Below are positions 1-8,614 of a stretch of DNA of 64,000 nt, in pieces. This DNA is from Sphingomonas elodea ATCC 31461 (GTDB lineage Bacteria > Pseudomonadota > Alphaproteobacteria > Sphingomonadales > Sphingomonadaceae), in assembly GCF_000226955.1 (NCBI RefSeq), contig NZ_AGFU01000050.1, positions 23,581-87,580 of the forward strand, written 5' to 3'. Both the position numbers and the translations under genes were made by a program. The notes under the pieces were generated by a model. The model was given only the letters and a program-made list of their open reading frames with translations, was not told the DNA's origin and searched no databases. Within the stretch, counting starts at the first letter, position 1. Every line of letters starts with the position of its first letter.

Positions 1-2230
1 GTCGGCGCAGGATGCGGCTTCGCGGGTCGATCCGTTCGTCGGCGTGGACGGCGGCGGGGTCGCCGGCGGGAACACCGTGCCGGGCGCGGGCGTGCCGTTC
101 GGCTTCGTGTCGTTCAGCCCCGACACGACCAATGGCGACACCAACGGGTATGACTCGCACAGCCCGATCATGGGATTCAGCTACACGCATGTCAGCGGCA
201 CCGGCGGGTCGGCCAAATATGGCAACTTCCGCGTGACCCCGATCAGCGGCGACCTGCGGGTGGCGCATCTCCATTTCGCGCGCAGCGAGGAGCATGCCGC
301 TCCCGGAATCTACCGCGTCGGCCTGCGCAACACCGAGGGCCGGGTCACCCAGGTCGAGCTGACCGCCACCCGCCTGGCCGGCTTCCAGCGCCTCACCTTC
401 CCCGAAGGCGCGCCGGCCCATGTCGTGCTCGATGCAAGCTCGGTGATCGCGATGCGCGGCAGCGGCCAGCGCACCCGCAAGGCGCATGTCCAGCTGATCG
501 ACGATCGCCACATGGCCGGCTGGACCGAGGTGGAGGGCGGCTGGAACCCGGTGCCCTACAAACTCTATTTCTACGCAGAGTTCGATCGACCGGCGCTCGC
601 CTTCGGCGCGTGGAAGGCCAGCCAGGGCAGGATGGAAACGCTCCCCGGCGCCGGCGAGGCCGAGGGCGGCACCCAGACCAAGGCGGCCGCCGACCGCCAG
701 GCGCTGATGATCGAATATGACACGCGCATGGAATTCGCGCATCGGCTGGGCACCTATTTCACCTTCGATCCCAAAGCCGGTCGCCAGGTGCGGATGAAGC
801 TGGCGGTATCGTTCCTCGGCATCGACAAGGCCCGCGCCAACCTCGCCGCCGAACTGCCCGACTGGGACTTCGACGCCGCGGCGGCACGGGCGCGCGGCCA
901 GTGGAATGCGGCGCTCGGCAAGATCGAGGTGGAGGGCGGCACCGAGGAGCAGCGGCGCATCTTCACCACCGCGCTCTACCGCACCCACACCATGCCGCAC
1001 GACCTGACCGGCGAGAATGTCTGGTGGCAGTCGGCCGAGCCGCACTATGAGGATTTCTACACGCTGTGGGACACATTCCGCACCGTGCACCCGCTGCTCA
1101 CCCTGATCCAGCCGGAGCGCCAGCGCGGCATGATCCGCTCGCTGATCGACACCTATGCGCACACCGGCTGGATGCCCGACGCGCGGATCGCCGGCGGCAA
1201 CGGCATGACCCAAGGGGGGTCGAACGGCGACGTGGTGATCGCCGATGCGGTTGTGAAAGGGCTGGGCGGCTTCGACATTGCCCAGGCCTATCAGGCACTG
1301 GTCAAGAATGCTGAGGTCGAAAGCGACGCACCCTTCCTCCAGGGCCGCGTGCTCGAGGATTACAAGGCCCTCGGCTATGTCTCCGTCACCCAGACGCGCT
1401 CCGCCTCGCGCACCCTGGAATATGCGTATGACGATTTCGCGATCGGCGCGGTGGCGAGCCAGCTCGGCAAGACGGAGGACGCCGCCCGCTACCGCACCCG
1501 CGCGGGCAACTGGCGCAACCTGTGGGACGAGCGGCTCGGCTGCATCCGCCCGCGCTATCCCGACGGCAGCTGGCTGGAGAATTACAGCTGCACCGATGAG
1601 TATCCCGATCGCTCGACGCCGTGGTGGGAAGCGCCCTTCTACGAGGGCAACGCGCTGCAATATTCCACCTATGTGCCGCACGACGTCGCCGGGCTGATGG
1701 CCAGGACCGGCGGCACGGCCGGCTTCGTCGCCTGGCTGGACCGGCTGTTCGACGGGCATTATTCGCAGGGCAACGAGCCCGACATCCTCGCGCCCTATCT
1801 GTATATCCATGCCGGCCGCCCGGACCGCACCGCCGCCATCGTGCGCGAGTTGATGGCCAGGCATTATCACCTTACCCGCACCGGCCTGCCCGGCAATGAC
1901 GATGCCGGCGCGATGTCGAGCTGGTATGTGTGGAATGCGATGGGGCTCTACCCCAATGCCGGCCAGCCCTATTACTATATCGCGTCGCCGATCTTCGCGC
2001 GCAGCCGCATCGCGCTGGAGGGCGGGCGCAGCTTCACCGTGGTGGCCAGGGACGTGTCCGAGGCGAACCGCTACGTCGTCGCCGCCAGCCTGAACGGCAA
2101 GCCGATCGACCGCGCCTGGATTGCCCATGCCGAACTGATCGCCGGCGGCACGCTGGAACTGCAGATGGGCGCTGCGCCCTCGGCCTGGGCCACCCGCTTC
2201 ACCGCCCCGCCCGACGGCTATCGCCGCTAG
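1..2230 (+). CDS. GH92 family alpha-1,2-mannosidase (5' truncated by window edge)
   Basis: Exo-acting, calcium-dependent alpha-mannosidase of family GH92, probably exported and acting on mannose-containing glycans. The reading frame is open from base 2, so the start lies upstream. The first visible residues, SAQDAASRVDPFVG, look like the end of a signal peptide followed by the mature N-terminus. Family hallmarks are the N-terminal GGNTVPGAGVPFGFVSFSPD stretch, the central DFYTLWDTFRTVHPL segment, GNEPDILAPYLYIHAGRP, and the C-terminal GNDDAGAMSSWYVWNAMGLY block carrying conserved acidic residues. About 742 residues are visible, close to a whole family member, so little is missing. Its stop overlaps by 4 bases the stop of the convergent response regulator. 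A GTG at 44 is not the true start, because homology continues upstream of it. Confidence 0.93.
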   Translation, partial: SAQDAASRVDPFVGVDGGGVAGGNTVPGAGVPFGFVSFSPDTTNGDTNGYDSHSPIMGFSYTHVSGTGGSAKYGNFRVTPISGDLRVAHLHFARSEEHAAPGIYRVGLRNTEGRVTQVELTATRLAGFQRLTFPEGAPAHVVLDASSVIAMRGSGQRTRKAHVQLIDDRHMAGWTEVEGGWNPVPYKLYFYAEFDRPALAFGAWKASQGRMETLPGAGEAEGGTQTKAAADRQALMIEYDTRMEFAHRLGTYFTFDPKAGRQVRMKLAVSFLGIDKARANLAAELPDWDFDAAAARARGQWNAALGKIEVEGGTEEQRRIFTTALYRTHTMPHDLTGENVWWQSAEPHYEDFYTLWDTFRTVHPLLTLIQPERQRGMIRSLIDTYAHTGWMPDARIAGGNGMTQGGSNGDVVIADAVVKGLGGFDIAQAYQALVKNAEVESDAPFLQGRVLEDYKALGYVSVTQTRSASRTLEYAYDDFAIGAVASQLGKTEDAARYRTRAGNWRNLWDERLGCIRPRYPDGSWLENYSCTDEYPDRSTPWWEAPFYEGNALQYSTYVPHDVAGLMARTGGTAGFVAWLDRLFDGHYSQGNEPDILAPYLYIHAGRPDRTAAIVRELMARHYHLTRTGLPGNDDAGAMSSWYVWNAMGLYPNAGQPYYYIASPIFARSRIALEGGRSFTVVARDVSEANRYVVAASLNGKPIDRAWIAHAELIAGGTLELQMGAAPSAWATRFTAPPDGYRR

Positions 2231-2832
2231 AGCCAGCCATTGGCGCGCGCCGTGCGGCCGGCTTCGATGCGGTTGGCAGCCCCCAGCTTGCCCGCCGCCT
2301 CGGAAAGATAGTTGCGCACCGTGCCCGGAGAGAGGCCCAGCCGCCGGGCGATGTCCTTGTTGGACAGGCCTTCCTCGGCCAGCCGCAACGCATCGCGCTC
2401 GCGATCGGTGAGCGGGTCGCTGCCCGCCTCCCAGGCCGCGGCGGCAAGGTCGGCCGGGATCACCCGGCCGCCCGCCGCGATCGCGCGGATCGCCGCCACC
2501 AGATCGTCGACCGGCGTGTCCTTGAGGAGATAGCCCCGCACCCCGGCGGCACGGGCGCGCTCCAGATAGCCGGGCCGCGCGAAGGTCGTGACGATCACCA
2601 CCGCAGTCCGCGCCTTCTCCGCCGCCAGGATCTGCGCACAGTCCAGCCCGGTGCGCGAGGGCATCTCGATGTCGGTCAGCAGGATGTCCGGCGTCAGGTC
2701 GCGGACCAGCGCCAGCGCCTCGTCGCCATTGGCGGCACGACCGACGATCCGGAAGTCCGGCTCCAGTGCCAGCAGCGCGGCGATCGCGCCCAGCACCAGC
2801 GCCTGATCCTCGGCAAGCACGATGCGGATCAT
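2227..2832 (-). CDS. LuxR/NarL-family response regulator (DesR-like)
   Basis: Cytoplasmic transcription factor, phosphorylated by the kinase encoded just upstream. The 201 residues comprise a receiver domain (about 1-118; acidic pair E8/D9, phospho-acceptor D54 in LLTDIEMP) and a C-terminal LuxR helix-turn-helix (about 135-198; LTDRERDALRLAEEGLSNKD). The start overlaps the kinase stop by 4 bases, indicating translational coupling. It is the last gene of an ABC ATPase, permease, kinase, regulator operon, the same order as Bacillus yvfRSTU-type systems. It probably regulates its own exporter operon; an inverted repeat at 5678-5691 is a candidate binding site (inference). The signal is unknown. 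Confidence 0.93.
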   Translation of the reverse strand: MIRIVLAEDQALVLGAIAALLALEPDFRIVGRAANGDEALALVRDLTPDILLTDIEMPSRTGLDCAQILAAEKARTAVVIVTTFARPGYLERARAAGVRGYLLKDTPVDDLVAAIRAIAAGGRVIPADLAAAAWEAGSDPLTDRERDALRLAEEGLSNKDIARRLGLSPGTVRNYLSEAAGKLGAANRIEAGRTARANGWL

Positions 2833-3893
2833 GCCGGTACGCTCGCTTCCAGACGGATACCGGGGTGGAGCGCCTGCAGCTCCAGCCGCCCGCCGGCCGC
2901 GACCAGCCGCTGGCGCATGCCGCGCAGGCCGTTGCCCTCGCGGAAGGAAAGGCCCACGCCGTCATCCTCCACCACCAGCCGGGCGTCGCCGTTCCCCGCC
3001 TCGATCCCGATCGCGCAGCGCCGCGCGCCGGCATGGCGGATCACATTGGTCACCGCCTCGCGCAGCGTCATCGCCAGGATCGCGCCCGCATCGGCGGGCA
3101 CCGCGGCCGGATCGCCGGTGAGCACCGGCTCGATCCCCGCCGTCTCCAGCGCGGCAAGCGACGCCGAGGCCTCGTTGGCGAGCGAGCCGCCCAGCTGGCC
3201 GCTGAGCGCCGCTCGCACCTCCGCCAGCCCCGAACGCGCCGCCGCGGCGATCGCCGCCAGCTCCGCCCGCGCCGCCAACGGATCGCGCTCTACCAGCCGC
3301 CCGGCCAGGTCCGCCTTCAGCGCCACCAGCGTGAGCGTTCGGCCAACCACATCGTGCAGGTCGCGGGTGATCCGCTCGCGCTCGGCGGTGCCCGCCAGAC
3401 GGCGGACCTCCTCCTGGCTGGCGAGCAGCGCCTGGGTACGCTCGTAGAAGGCGACGCTCGACATGGTGGCGACCCCGGTCATCACCACGAACAGCACGCC
3501 CGGTCCGAACCACAGGACCGGCTGTGCCCAGGCCAGCCCCGTCGCCGCGGTGGCCAGCGCGACGGCGGTGATGCCGAGCAGGGCGCGGCGGCGCGGGCGC
3601 AATCGCGCGGCGATCACTGCGGCGTAGATGCAGAAGGTGGTCCAGCCCAGCGGCAGCGGCGCCACCGCGATCCCGATCGCCAGCATCGCCATTGCCACGA
3701 AGGGCAGCGCTCGCTGCGACATCCGTGCCGAGAACAGGTAGAGCGGCAGGAACACGCCGACCGCCACCGCCGCTGCCGTGATGATGGTGACGTCCGGCGT
3801 CGCCCACAGCCACGGGAAGGGCACGAAGATCAGATAGGCAAGCCAGGGCCAGCCGTTTCCGGCTGCCCGCTCATAGGGCGTGTGCGTCTGCAT
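2829..3893 (-). CDS. DesK-type sensor histidine kinase
   Basis: Membrane sensor kinase of the HisKA_3/HATPase type, partner of the adjacent LuxR-type regulator. It has about 354 residues. Several hydrophobic segments occupy residues 15-150, followed by a DesK-like H-box with the phospho-accepting histidine in ERITRDLHDVVGRT. The ATP-binding domain shows the N-box REAVTNVIRHA, the G1 motif VEDDGVGL and the GLRGMRQR region. The start ATG at 3893 begins MQTHTPYERA, just before the first membrane segment; the frame stays open far upstream but only as antisense shadow of the ABC genes. It lies 32 bases downstream of the permease. The lack of a periplasmic sensor domain suggests it senses membrane state or the transporter itself (inference). 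Confidence 0.92.
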   Translation of the reverse strand: MQTHTPYERAAGNGWPWLAYLIFVPFPWLWATPDVTIITAAAVAVGVFLPLYLFSARMSQRALPFVAMAMLAIGIAVAPLPLGWTTFCIYAAVIAARLRPRRRALLGITAVALATAATGLAWAQPVLWFGPGVLFVVMTGVATMSSVAFYERTQALLASQEEVRRLAGTAERERITRDLHDVVGRTLTLVALKADLAGRLVERDPLAARAELAAIAAAARSGLAEVRAALSGQLGGSLANEASASLAALETAGIEPVLTGDPAAVPADAGAILAMTLREAVTNVIRHAGARRCAIGIEAGNGDARLVVEDDGVGLSFREGNGLRGMRQRLVAAGGRLELQALHPGIRLEASVPA

Positions 3894-3925
3894 GGCGCCA
3901 GCCTCGCGGATCGGCAGGCGGTCGG

Positions 3926-4687
3926 TCAAGCGGGGCTCCGCCGCCAGCCGGCCCAGGCCCAGCCGCCCGCCGCCGCCGTCATCGCCACCACGGTGACCGC
4001 GTGCACCCCGACCGCCCCCGTCACCGGCAGTGCCAGGACCGCCCGGGCGATCTGGGCGAGGTGAAAGGAGGGCGTGAATGCCCCCAGCGTCTGCATCCAG
4101 CCGGGCAGCATCGCGCTCGGGATCCACAGCCCGCCCAGCACCGAAAAGCCGAGGAACAGCGCATTGGCCACCGCCACCGCACCCTTGGCGGTCATCCGCA
4201 TGCCCATGCCGAAGCCGAGCAGTGCGAAAGGAATGCAGGAGGCAAGGTGCAGCATCGCCATCATCGCCCAGGTCCCGGCCGAAAGCCGCGCGCCCGCGAC
4301 GATCGCCAGCGCATAGATCAGCGCCAGCGCGAATGCCGTCGTCGTCATCGCCGCCGCGAGCTTGGCCATGACATAGGCGCCGGCGGGCATCGGCGAAACG
4401 CGCTTCAGCTCGATCAGGCCCTGTTCGCGCTCCACCGCCACGCCGGCGCCGAAGCCGAACAGCGCCGGGCCGGTCGCGGCGAACACGCCGTAGCCGGCCA
4501 GCGTCGCGGCGGCATAGCCGGGCGCCTGCGGATGCGGCAGCGCGAGGGTGAACAGTGCGTAGAAGGCGGCGGGGGTCAGCGCGGTGGGCAGCAGGAATTG
4601 CGGCAGGCGCAGGCTGCGCTTCACTTCGGTCAGCGCCTCGCGGCGCCAGATGCCGGCGGGTGCGGCGGGTGCGGTCAGCGCGGTCAT
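3926..4687 (-). CDS. ABC-2 type transporter permease
   Basis: Inner-membrane subunit of an ABC-2-family exporter, 253 residues with about six hydrophobic segments (for example FLLPTALTPAAFYALFTLAL near residue 32 and AVANALFLGFSVLGGLW near 170). The EQGLIELKRVSPMPAGAYVM segment after the second span is typical of ABC-2 permeases of two-component-linked exporters. The ATPase gene upstream overlaps its start by 4 bases (ATGA), so the two are translationally coupled. The substrate cannot be deduced; relatives paired with DesKR-type systems export lipids, peptides or antibiotics (family knowledge). Confidence 0.9.
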   Translation of the reverse strand: MTALTAPAAPAGIWRREALTEVKRSLRLPQFLLPTALTPAAFYALFTLALPHPQAPGYAAATLAGYGVFAATGPALFGFGAGVAVEREQGLIELKRVSPMPAGAYVMAKLAAAMTTTAFALALIYALAIVAGARLSAGTWAMMAMLHLASCIPFALLGFGMGMRMTAKGAVAVANALFLGFSVLGGLWIPSAMLPGWMQTLGAFTPSFHLAQIARAVLALPVTGAVGVHAVTVVAMTAAAGGWAWAGWRRSPA

Positions 4688-5595
4688 GCGGCGATCCTTT
4701 CCTCGGTGGGGGCGAGCAGCGCGGCGATGGCGTCTTCCAGCGTCGCGTCGACAATGCGGAGCGCCTCGAGCCGGCCGTCCGCGTCGAGCAGCGCGCGTAC
4801 CGTCGCCGCCGCATCGGCGCTGACGAGTCGCAGGTCCGCGCCCTCCATCCCCGCCTCGCGCACCGCCGGCAGCAGCGCGGCTGCCTTCGGGGGTAGTGTG
4901 GAACGGCAGCGGATCACCGACCCCCCTGCCCGGGCGCGCAGCGCGGCGGGCGTGTCGTCGGCCACGATCCTGCCGGCGTCCATCACCAGCACGCGGTCGG
5001 CAAGGGAATCGGCCTCGGCGAGATCATGGCTGGTCAGCAGCACGGCCGCGCCATCATCGGCGAGCGCGCGGACCGTGGCCCACAGCGCCCGCGCCGCGCC
5101 GCAGTCCATCGCGGCGGTCGGTTCGTCGAGCACCAGCAGGTCGGCGCGGCCGCAGATCGCCAGCGCATATTGCACCCGCCGTGCCTGCCCGCCCGAAAGC
5201 TGGCCGCAGCGACGATCGGCGAGATCGGTCAGTCCGGCGAGCGCGAGCGTCTCCTCGATCGGGCGGGGATCGGGATAATAGCCGGCATGCACCGTCACCA
5301 GCTCGCGAAGGGTGAGCACGTCGGGAAGCCCGGCACTCTGCAGCATCACCCCCAGCCGACGGCGCGCCGCCGGCCGGCGCGGATCCAACCCGAACAGGCA
5401 GGCCGTGCCCGCGTCCGGCGCCAGCCTGCCGGTCAGCAGCGCCACCGAGGTCGTCTTGCCGGCACCGTTCGGCCCGAGCAGCGCGGTCACCTCCCCGGCC
5501 CGGATCGCCAGGTCGAGACCGTCGAGCACCACCCGGCCGCCCAGCCGCTTCGTCACCATCGACAGCCGCGCGACGGCGGCGAGATCGTCCATCAT
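4684..5595 (-). CDS. ABC transporter ATP-binding protein
   Basis: Cytoplasmic ATPase of the ABC-2 exporter. Walker A GPNGAGKTTS, signature LSGGQARRVQYAL, Walker B LLVLDEPTAAMD and a switch-histidine region LTSHDLAEAD are all present. It has 303 residues: an N-terminal ABC domain to about 220 and a C-terminal extension of about 80 residues, as in CcmA/DrrA-type proteins. The start is ATG at 5595 (a second ATG follows at 5592), preceded by a GGGAGGA ribosome-binding site. An in-frame start at 5691 is rejected because the extra 32 residues are non-homologous and lack such a site. First gene of the four-gene operon. Confidence 0.93.
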   Translation of the reverse strand: MMDDLAAVARLSMVTKRLGGRVVLDGLDLAIRAGEVTALLGPNGAGKTTSVALLTGRLAPDAGTACLFGLDPRRPAARRRLGVMLQSAGLPDVLTLRELVTVHAGYYPDPRPIEETLALAGLTDLADRRCGQLSGGQARRVQYALAICGRADLLVLDEPTAAMDCGAARALWATVRALADDGAAVLLTSHDLAEADSLADRVLVMDAGRIVADDTPAALRARAGGSVIRCRSTLPPKAAALLPAVREAGMEGADLRLVSADAAATVRALLDADGRLEALRIVDATLEDAIAALLAPTEERIAA

Positions 5596-5677
5596 GTTGG
5601 TCCTCCCGGCACCGATGCCGCCGTGCGCACCGCTCCTTGCCTTGCGCCAGGGTGCCGCAGCGACAGGCACCGGCCCA

Positions 5678-5691
5678 GTGACACATGTCAC
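5678..5691. promoter_or_regulatory. Inverted repeat, candidate operator of the DesR-like regulator
   Basis: Perfect 6-base arms GTGACA and TGTCAC separated by CA, 83 bases upstream of the ABC operon start and 84 bases upstream of the divergent MarR gene. Short inverted repeats of this size are typical targets of LuxR-type response regulators, so operon autoregulation is the simplest reading. Assignment to the regulator is inference. Confidence 0.4.
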
Positions 5692-5775
5692 CCGTCCGGC
5701 ATGCCATCCGGCCAGTCGGTGCTTGAAGCCGCCCCCGCCCCGCGACTAGGCAGGGCGTTGAAACAGGGAGACATC

Positions 5776-6228
5776 ATGGCAGCGGAAGACGACGGCATTG
5801 CACTGGGGCCGCTCGACACCTTCGTCGGCTATCACATGCGGCGCAGCTCGGCGCTGATGGCGGCCGACTTCAACGCGGCGATGGCCGGCACCGGCATCCG
5901 CCAGGTGCTGTTCGGCGTCCTCTCCATCATCGCGGCCAATCCCGGCATCAACCAGGGCCGGATCGGCGCCGCGCTCGGCATCCAGCGTGCCAATATGGTG
6001 ACGCTGATCAACGAGCTGATGGATGCGGGCTTCATCCTGCGCACCGTGTCGCCCGAGGATCGCCGTGCCTTCGTGTTCCAGCTTACCGATTTGGGGTCGG
6101 CCGCCGTCGCGGACGGGCTGGCACGCATCCGCCGCCACGAGGATCGGCTACTGGCCGGGCTGTCCTCGGCCGAGCGCGAGACGCTCATCACCCTGCTCAA
6201 GCGCATCGAGGCGGCCGCACCGGCATGA
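5776..6228 (+). CDS. MarR-family transcriptional regulator of hydroxycinnamate genes
   Basis: Winged-helix dimeric repressor, 150 residues. The recognition region is INQGRIGAALGIQRANMVTLINELMDAGFI and the wing is TVSPEDRRAFVFQLTDLG. The start ATG at 5776 follows a GGGAG ribosome site; the longer upstream frame is antisense to the ABC ATPase gene. It immediately precedes the vdh-HCHL-ferA operon, from which it is separated by a palindrome (6261-6275). MarR repressors of this kind (FerC in SYK-6, others elsewhere) sense hydroxycinnamoyl-CoA thioesters; that this one does so is inferred from position. It may be co-transcribed with the operon. Confidence 0.88.
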   Translation: MAAEDDGIALGPLDTFVGYHMRRSSALMAADFNAAMAGTGIRQVLFGVLSIIAANPGINQGRIGAALGIQRANMVTLINELMDAGFILRTVSPEDRRAFVFQLTDLGSAAVADGLARIRRHEDRLLAGLSSAERETLITLLKRIEAAAPA

Positions 6229-6260
6229 AGGAAAGCCGCTTGCGCCGCTTTTCCGATTAA

Positions 6261-6275
6261 GTTATGCCGCATAAC
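6261..6275. promoter_or_regulatory. Palindromic operator before vanillin dehydrogenase gene
   Basis: GTTATG-CCG-CATAAC, perfect 6-base arms with a 3-base spacer, ending 17 bases before the vdh start and just upstream of its AGGAGAGG ribosome site. Position and form fit a MarR-family operator controlling the vdh-HCHL-ferA operon. The match to the upstream MarR protein is inferred. Confidence 0.6.
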
Positions 6276-6292
6276 AATAAAGGAGAGGCACG

Positions 6293-7723
6293 ATGTCGAT
6301 GGCCATCGAGCAAGCGACCAAGACCACCACGTTCGACCGTTTGAACCCTGTAACCGGCGCCGTGGCGTCGACCAGCACTGCCGCCACCCCCGCCGATGCA
6401 GCGGCCGCGGTCGAGCGCGCCGACGCCGCCTTCCCGGCATGGTCGGGGCTGGGGCCGACGGCCCGCCGCGCCGCGCTGGTACGCGCCGCCGATGCGCTCG
6501 AGGCCCGCGCCGACGCCTTTGTCGAGGCGATGATGGGCGAGATCGGCGCGACCGAGGGCTGGGCCCGCTTCAACCTGATGCTCGCCGCCAACATGGTGCG
6601 CGAGGCCGCCGCGCTTACCACCCAGATCGGTGGCGAGGTGATCCCTTCGGACAAGCCCGGCTGCATCGCCATGGCGGTGCGCGAACCGGTGGGCGTGCTG
6701 CTCGGCATCGCGCCGTGGAATGCGCCGATCATCCTGGGCGTCCGGGCCGTGGCGGTGCCGCTCGCCTGCGGCAATACGGTGGTGCTCAAGGCCAGCGAGC
6801 AATGTCCGCGCACCCATAGCCTGATCGCCGAAGCGTTCGCAGACGCCGGGCTGCCCGACGGCGCGGTCTCGATCGTCACCAACGCGCCGGAAGACGCCGC
6901 AGAGGTGGTCGGCGCGCTGATCGACCATCCCAAGATCCGCCGGATCAACTTCACCGGCTCCACCCATGTCGGCAAGATCATCGCCCAGCGCTCGGCCGAG
7001 CATCTGAAGCCGGTGCTGCTCGAGCTGGGCGGCAAGGCGCCGCTGATCGTGCTCGACGATGCCGATCTCCACGAGGCGGTAAAGGCCGCGGCGTTCGGCG
7101 CGTTCATGAACCAGGGCCAGATCTGCATGTCGACCGAGCGGATCATCGTGCTCGATGCCGTTGCCGATGCCTTTGTCGAGAAGTTCGCCGCCAAGGTCGC
7201 GACGTTGGCCGTCGGCGATCCGCGCGAGGGCAAGGCGCCACTGGGCGCGGTGGTCGACCGCAAGACCGTGGGCCATGTCCAGTCGCTCGTCGCCGATGCG
7301 GTGGCGGACGGCGCGGTGCAGGTCGCCGGAGGCCCGGCGGACGGCGTGCTGATGCCGGCGCATGTCGTGGATCGCGTGACCCCTGCGATGCGGCTGTTCC
7401 GCGAGGAGAGCTTCGGACCCGTGGTCGGCATCATCCGCGCCGCCGACGAGGAGACCGCGATCGCGCTGGCCAACGACAGCGAATACGGCCTCTCGGCATC
7501 GGTCTTCACCCGCGACACCGCGCGCGGCCTGCGGGTCGCACGGCGGATCCAGTCGGGCATCTGCCATATCAACGGCCCCACCGTGCACGACGAGGCGCAG
7601 ATGCCCTTCGGCGGCGTCAAGGCCAGCGGCCATGGCCGCTTCGGCGGCAAGGCCGGCATCGATTTCTTCACCGAGCTGCGCTGGATCACCATCGAGACCC
7701 AGCCCGGCCATTATCCGATCTAA
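6293..7723 (+). CDS. vdh: Vanillin (aromatic aldehyde) dehydrogenase
   Basis: NAD(P)-dependent oxidation of vanillin or 4-hydroxybenzaldehyde to the acid, the step after the hydratase-lyase. 476 residues of the aldehyde dehydrogenase superfamily: substrate-proximal APWNAPIILG, FTGSTHVGK for cofactor binding, general base E244 in LELGGKAP and nucleophile C278 in NQGQICMSTER. Overall it resembles the vanillin/salicylaldehyde dehydrogenase subgroup, including the C-terminal HINGPTVHDEAQMPFGG segment. The start ATG at 6293 has AGGAGAGG a few bases upstream. First enzyme gene of an operon with HCHL (19-base gap) and feruloyl-CoA synthetase, which supports vanillin as substrate. Confidence 0.9.
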   Translation: MSMAIEQATKTTTFDRLNPVTGAVASTSTAATPADAAAAVERADAAFPAWSGLGPTARRAALVRAADALEARADAFVEAMMGEIGATEGWARFNLMLAANMVREAAALTTQIGGEVIPSDKPGCIAMAVREPVGVLLGIAPWNAPIILGVRAVAVPLACGNTVVLKASEQCPRTHSLIAEAFADAGLPDGAVSIVTNAPEDAAEVVGALIDHPKIRRINFTGSTHVGKIIAQRSAEHLKPVLLELGGKAPLIVLDDADLHEAVKAAAFGAFMNQGQICMSTERIIVLDAVADAFVEKFAAKVATLAVGDPREGKAPLGAVVDRKTVGHVQSLVADAVADGAVQVAGGPADGVLMPAHVVDRVTPAMRLFREESFGPVVGIIRAADEETAIALANDSEYGLSASVFTRDTARGLRVARRIQSGICHINGPTVHDEAQMPFGGVKASGHGRFGGKAGIDFFTELRWITIETQPGHYPI

Positions 7724-7742
7724 TCGAAACCAAGGACTGCAC

Positions 7743-8579
7743 ATGACCGAGACAAGCAGCAACGGCGTCGTGGCCTACGACGTCGAAGGCGGAATCGCGT
7801 GGGTTCGATTCAACCGCCCCGAGAAGCGCAACGCCATGTCGCCGACGCTCAACCGCGACATGATGGAGGTACTCCACGCGCTCGAATTCCGCGACGATGT
7901 CGGCGTGCTGGTGCTCACCGGCGAAGGCGCCGCCTGGACCGCGGGCATGGACCTCAAGGAATATTTCCGCGAGACCGAAGCCGGCGGCCTGGGCGCCACA
8001 CGCCAGGCACAGCGCGAGAGCTATGGCTGGTGGCGTCGCCTGCGCTGGTACCAGAAGCCGACCATCGCGATGGTCAATGGCTGGTGCTTCGGCGGCGGCT
8101 ATGGCCCGCTGTTCGCCTGCGACCTCGCCTTTGCGGCGGAAGAGGCGCAGTTCGGTCTCAGCGAGATCAACTGGGGCATCCTGCCGGGCGGCGGCGCGAC
8201 CAAGGTCGCCGTGGAGCTCACCTCGTTCCGCAACGCCATGTACCATGCGATGATGGGCGAGAATATCGACGGCAAGAAGGCCGCCGAATGGGGCCTGGTC
8301 AACGAGGCCCACCCGCTCGACCAGCTCAAGGCGCGTGTCACCGAAGTGGCGAACGTGCTGCTGAAGAAGAACCCGGTGGCGCTCAAGGCGACCAAGGATG
8401 CGGTCCGTCGCGTCTCGATCATGAGCTATGACGATGCCGAGGACTATCTGGTCCGCGCGCAGGAGGCCGCCAACAGCTTCGACAATGAAGGGCGCAAGGA
8501 AGGCATCCGCCAGTTCATCGACGAGAAGAGCTACAAGCCCGGTCTCGGCGCGTACGACAAGGATCGCGCGCGCAGCTGA
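7743..8579 (+). CDS. Hydroxycinnamoyl-CoA hydratase-lyase (feruloyl-CoA to vanillin), copy 1
   Basis: Crotonase-fold enzyme that hydrates feruloyl- or p-coumaroyl-CoA and cleaves it to aromatic aldehyde plus acetyl-CoA. 278 residues. Strong HCHL signatures: RPEKRNAMSPTLNR, WTAGMDLKEYFRE, KPTIAMVNGWCFGGG, FGLSEINWGI with catalytic Glu at 141, and the C-terminal GIRQFIDEKSYKPGLGAYDK. Compared, from memory, with Pseudomonas HCHL, the equivalents of Ser123 and Tyr239 are Gly121 and Val237. The start ATG at 7743 has AAGGA upstream. It lies between vdh and the synthetase gene. A close paralogue is at 11576-12400. In SYK-6 nomenclature this corresponds to FerB. Confidence 0.92.
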   Translation: MTETSSNGVVAYDVEGGIAWVRFNRPEKRNAMSPTLNRDMMEVLHALEFRDDVGVLVLTGEGAAWTAGMDLKEYFRETEAGGLGATRQAQRESYGWWRRLRWYQKPTIAMVNGWCFGGGYGPLFACDLAFAAEEAQFGLSEINWGILPGGGATKVAVELTSFRNAMYHAMMGENIDGKKAAEWGLVNEAHPLDQLKARVTEVANVLLKKNPVALKATKDAVRRVSIMSYDDAEDYLVRAQEAANSFDNEGRKEGIRQFIDEKSYKPGLGAYDKDRARS

Positions 8580-8614
8580 TCTTCCCCTGCCCTTTTGAGA
8601 AACGGACGCCAGCA

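Noticed and set aside
1930-3447. 505-codon plus-strand frame across the GH92 end and the two-component genes
   Set aside because: Overlaps two coherent minus-strand regulator genes; translation is a composition artefact.
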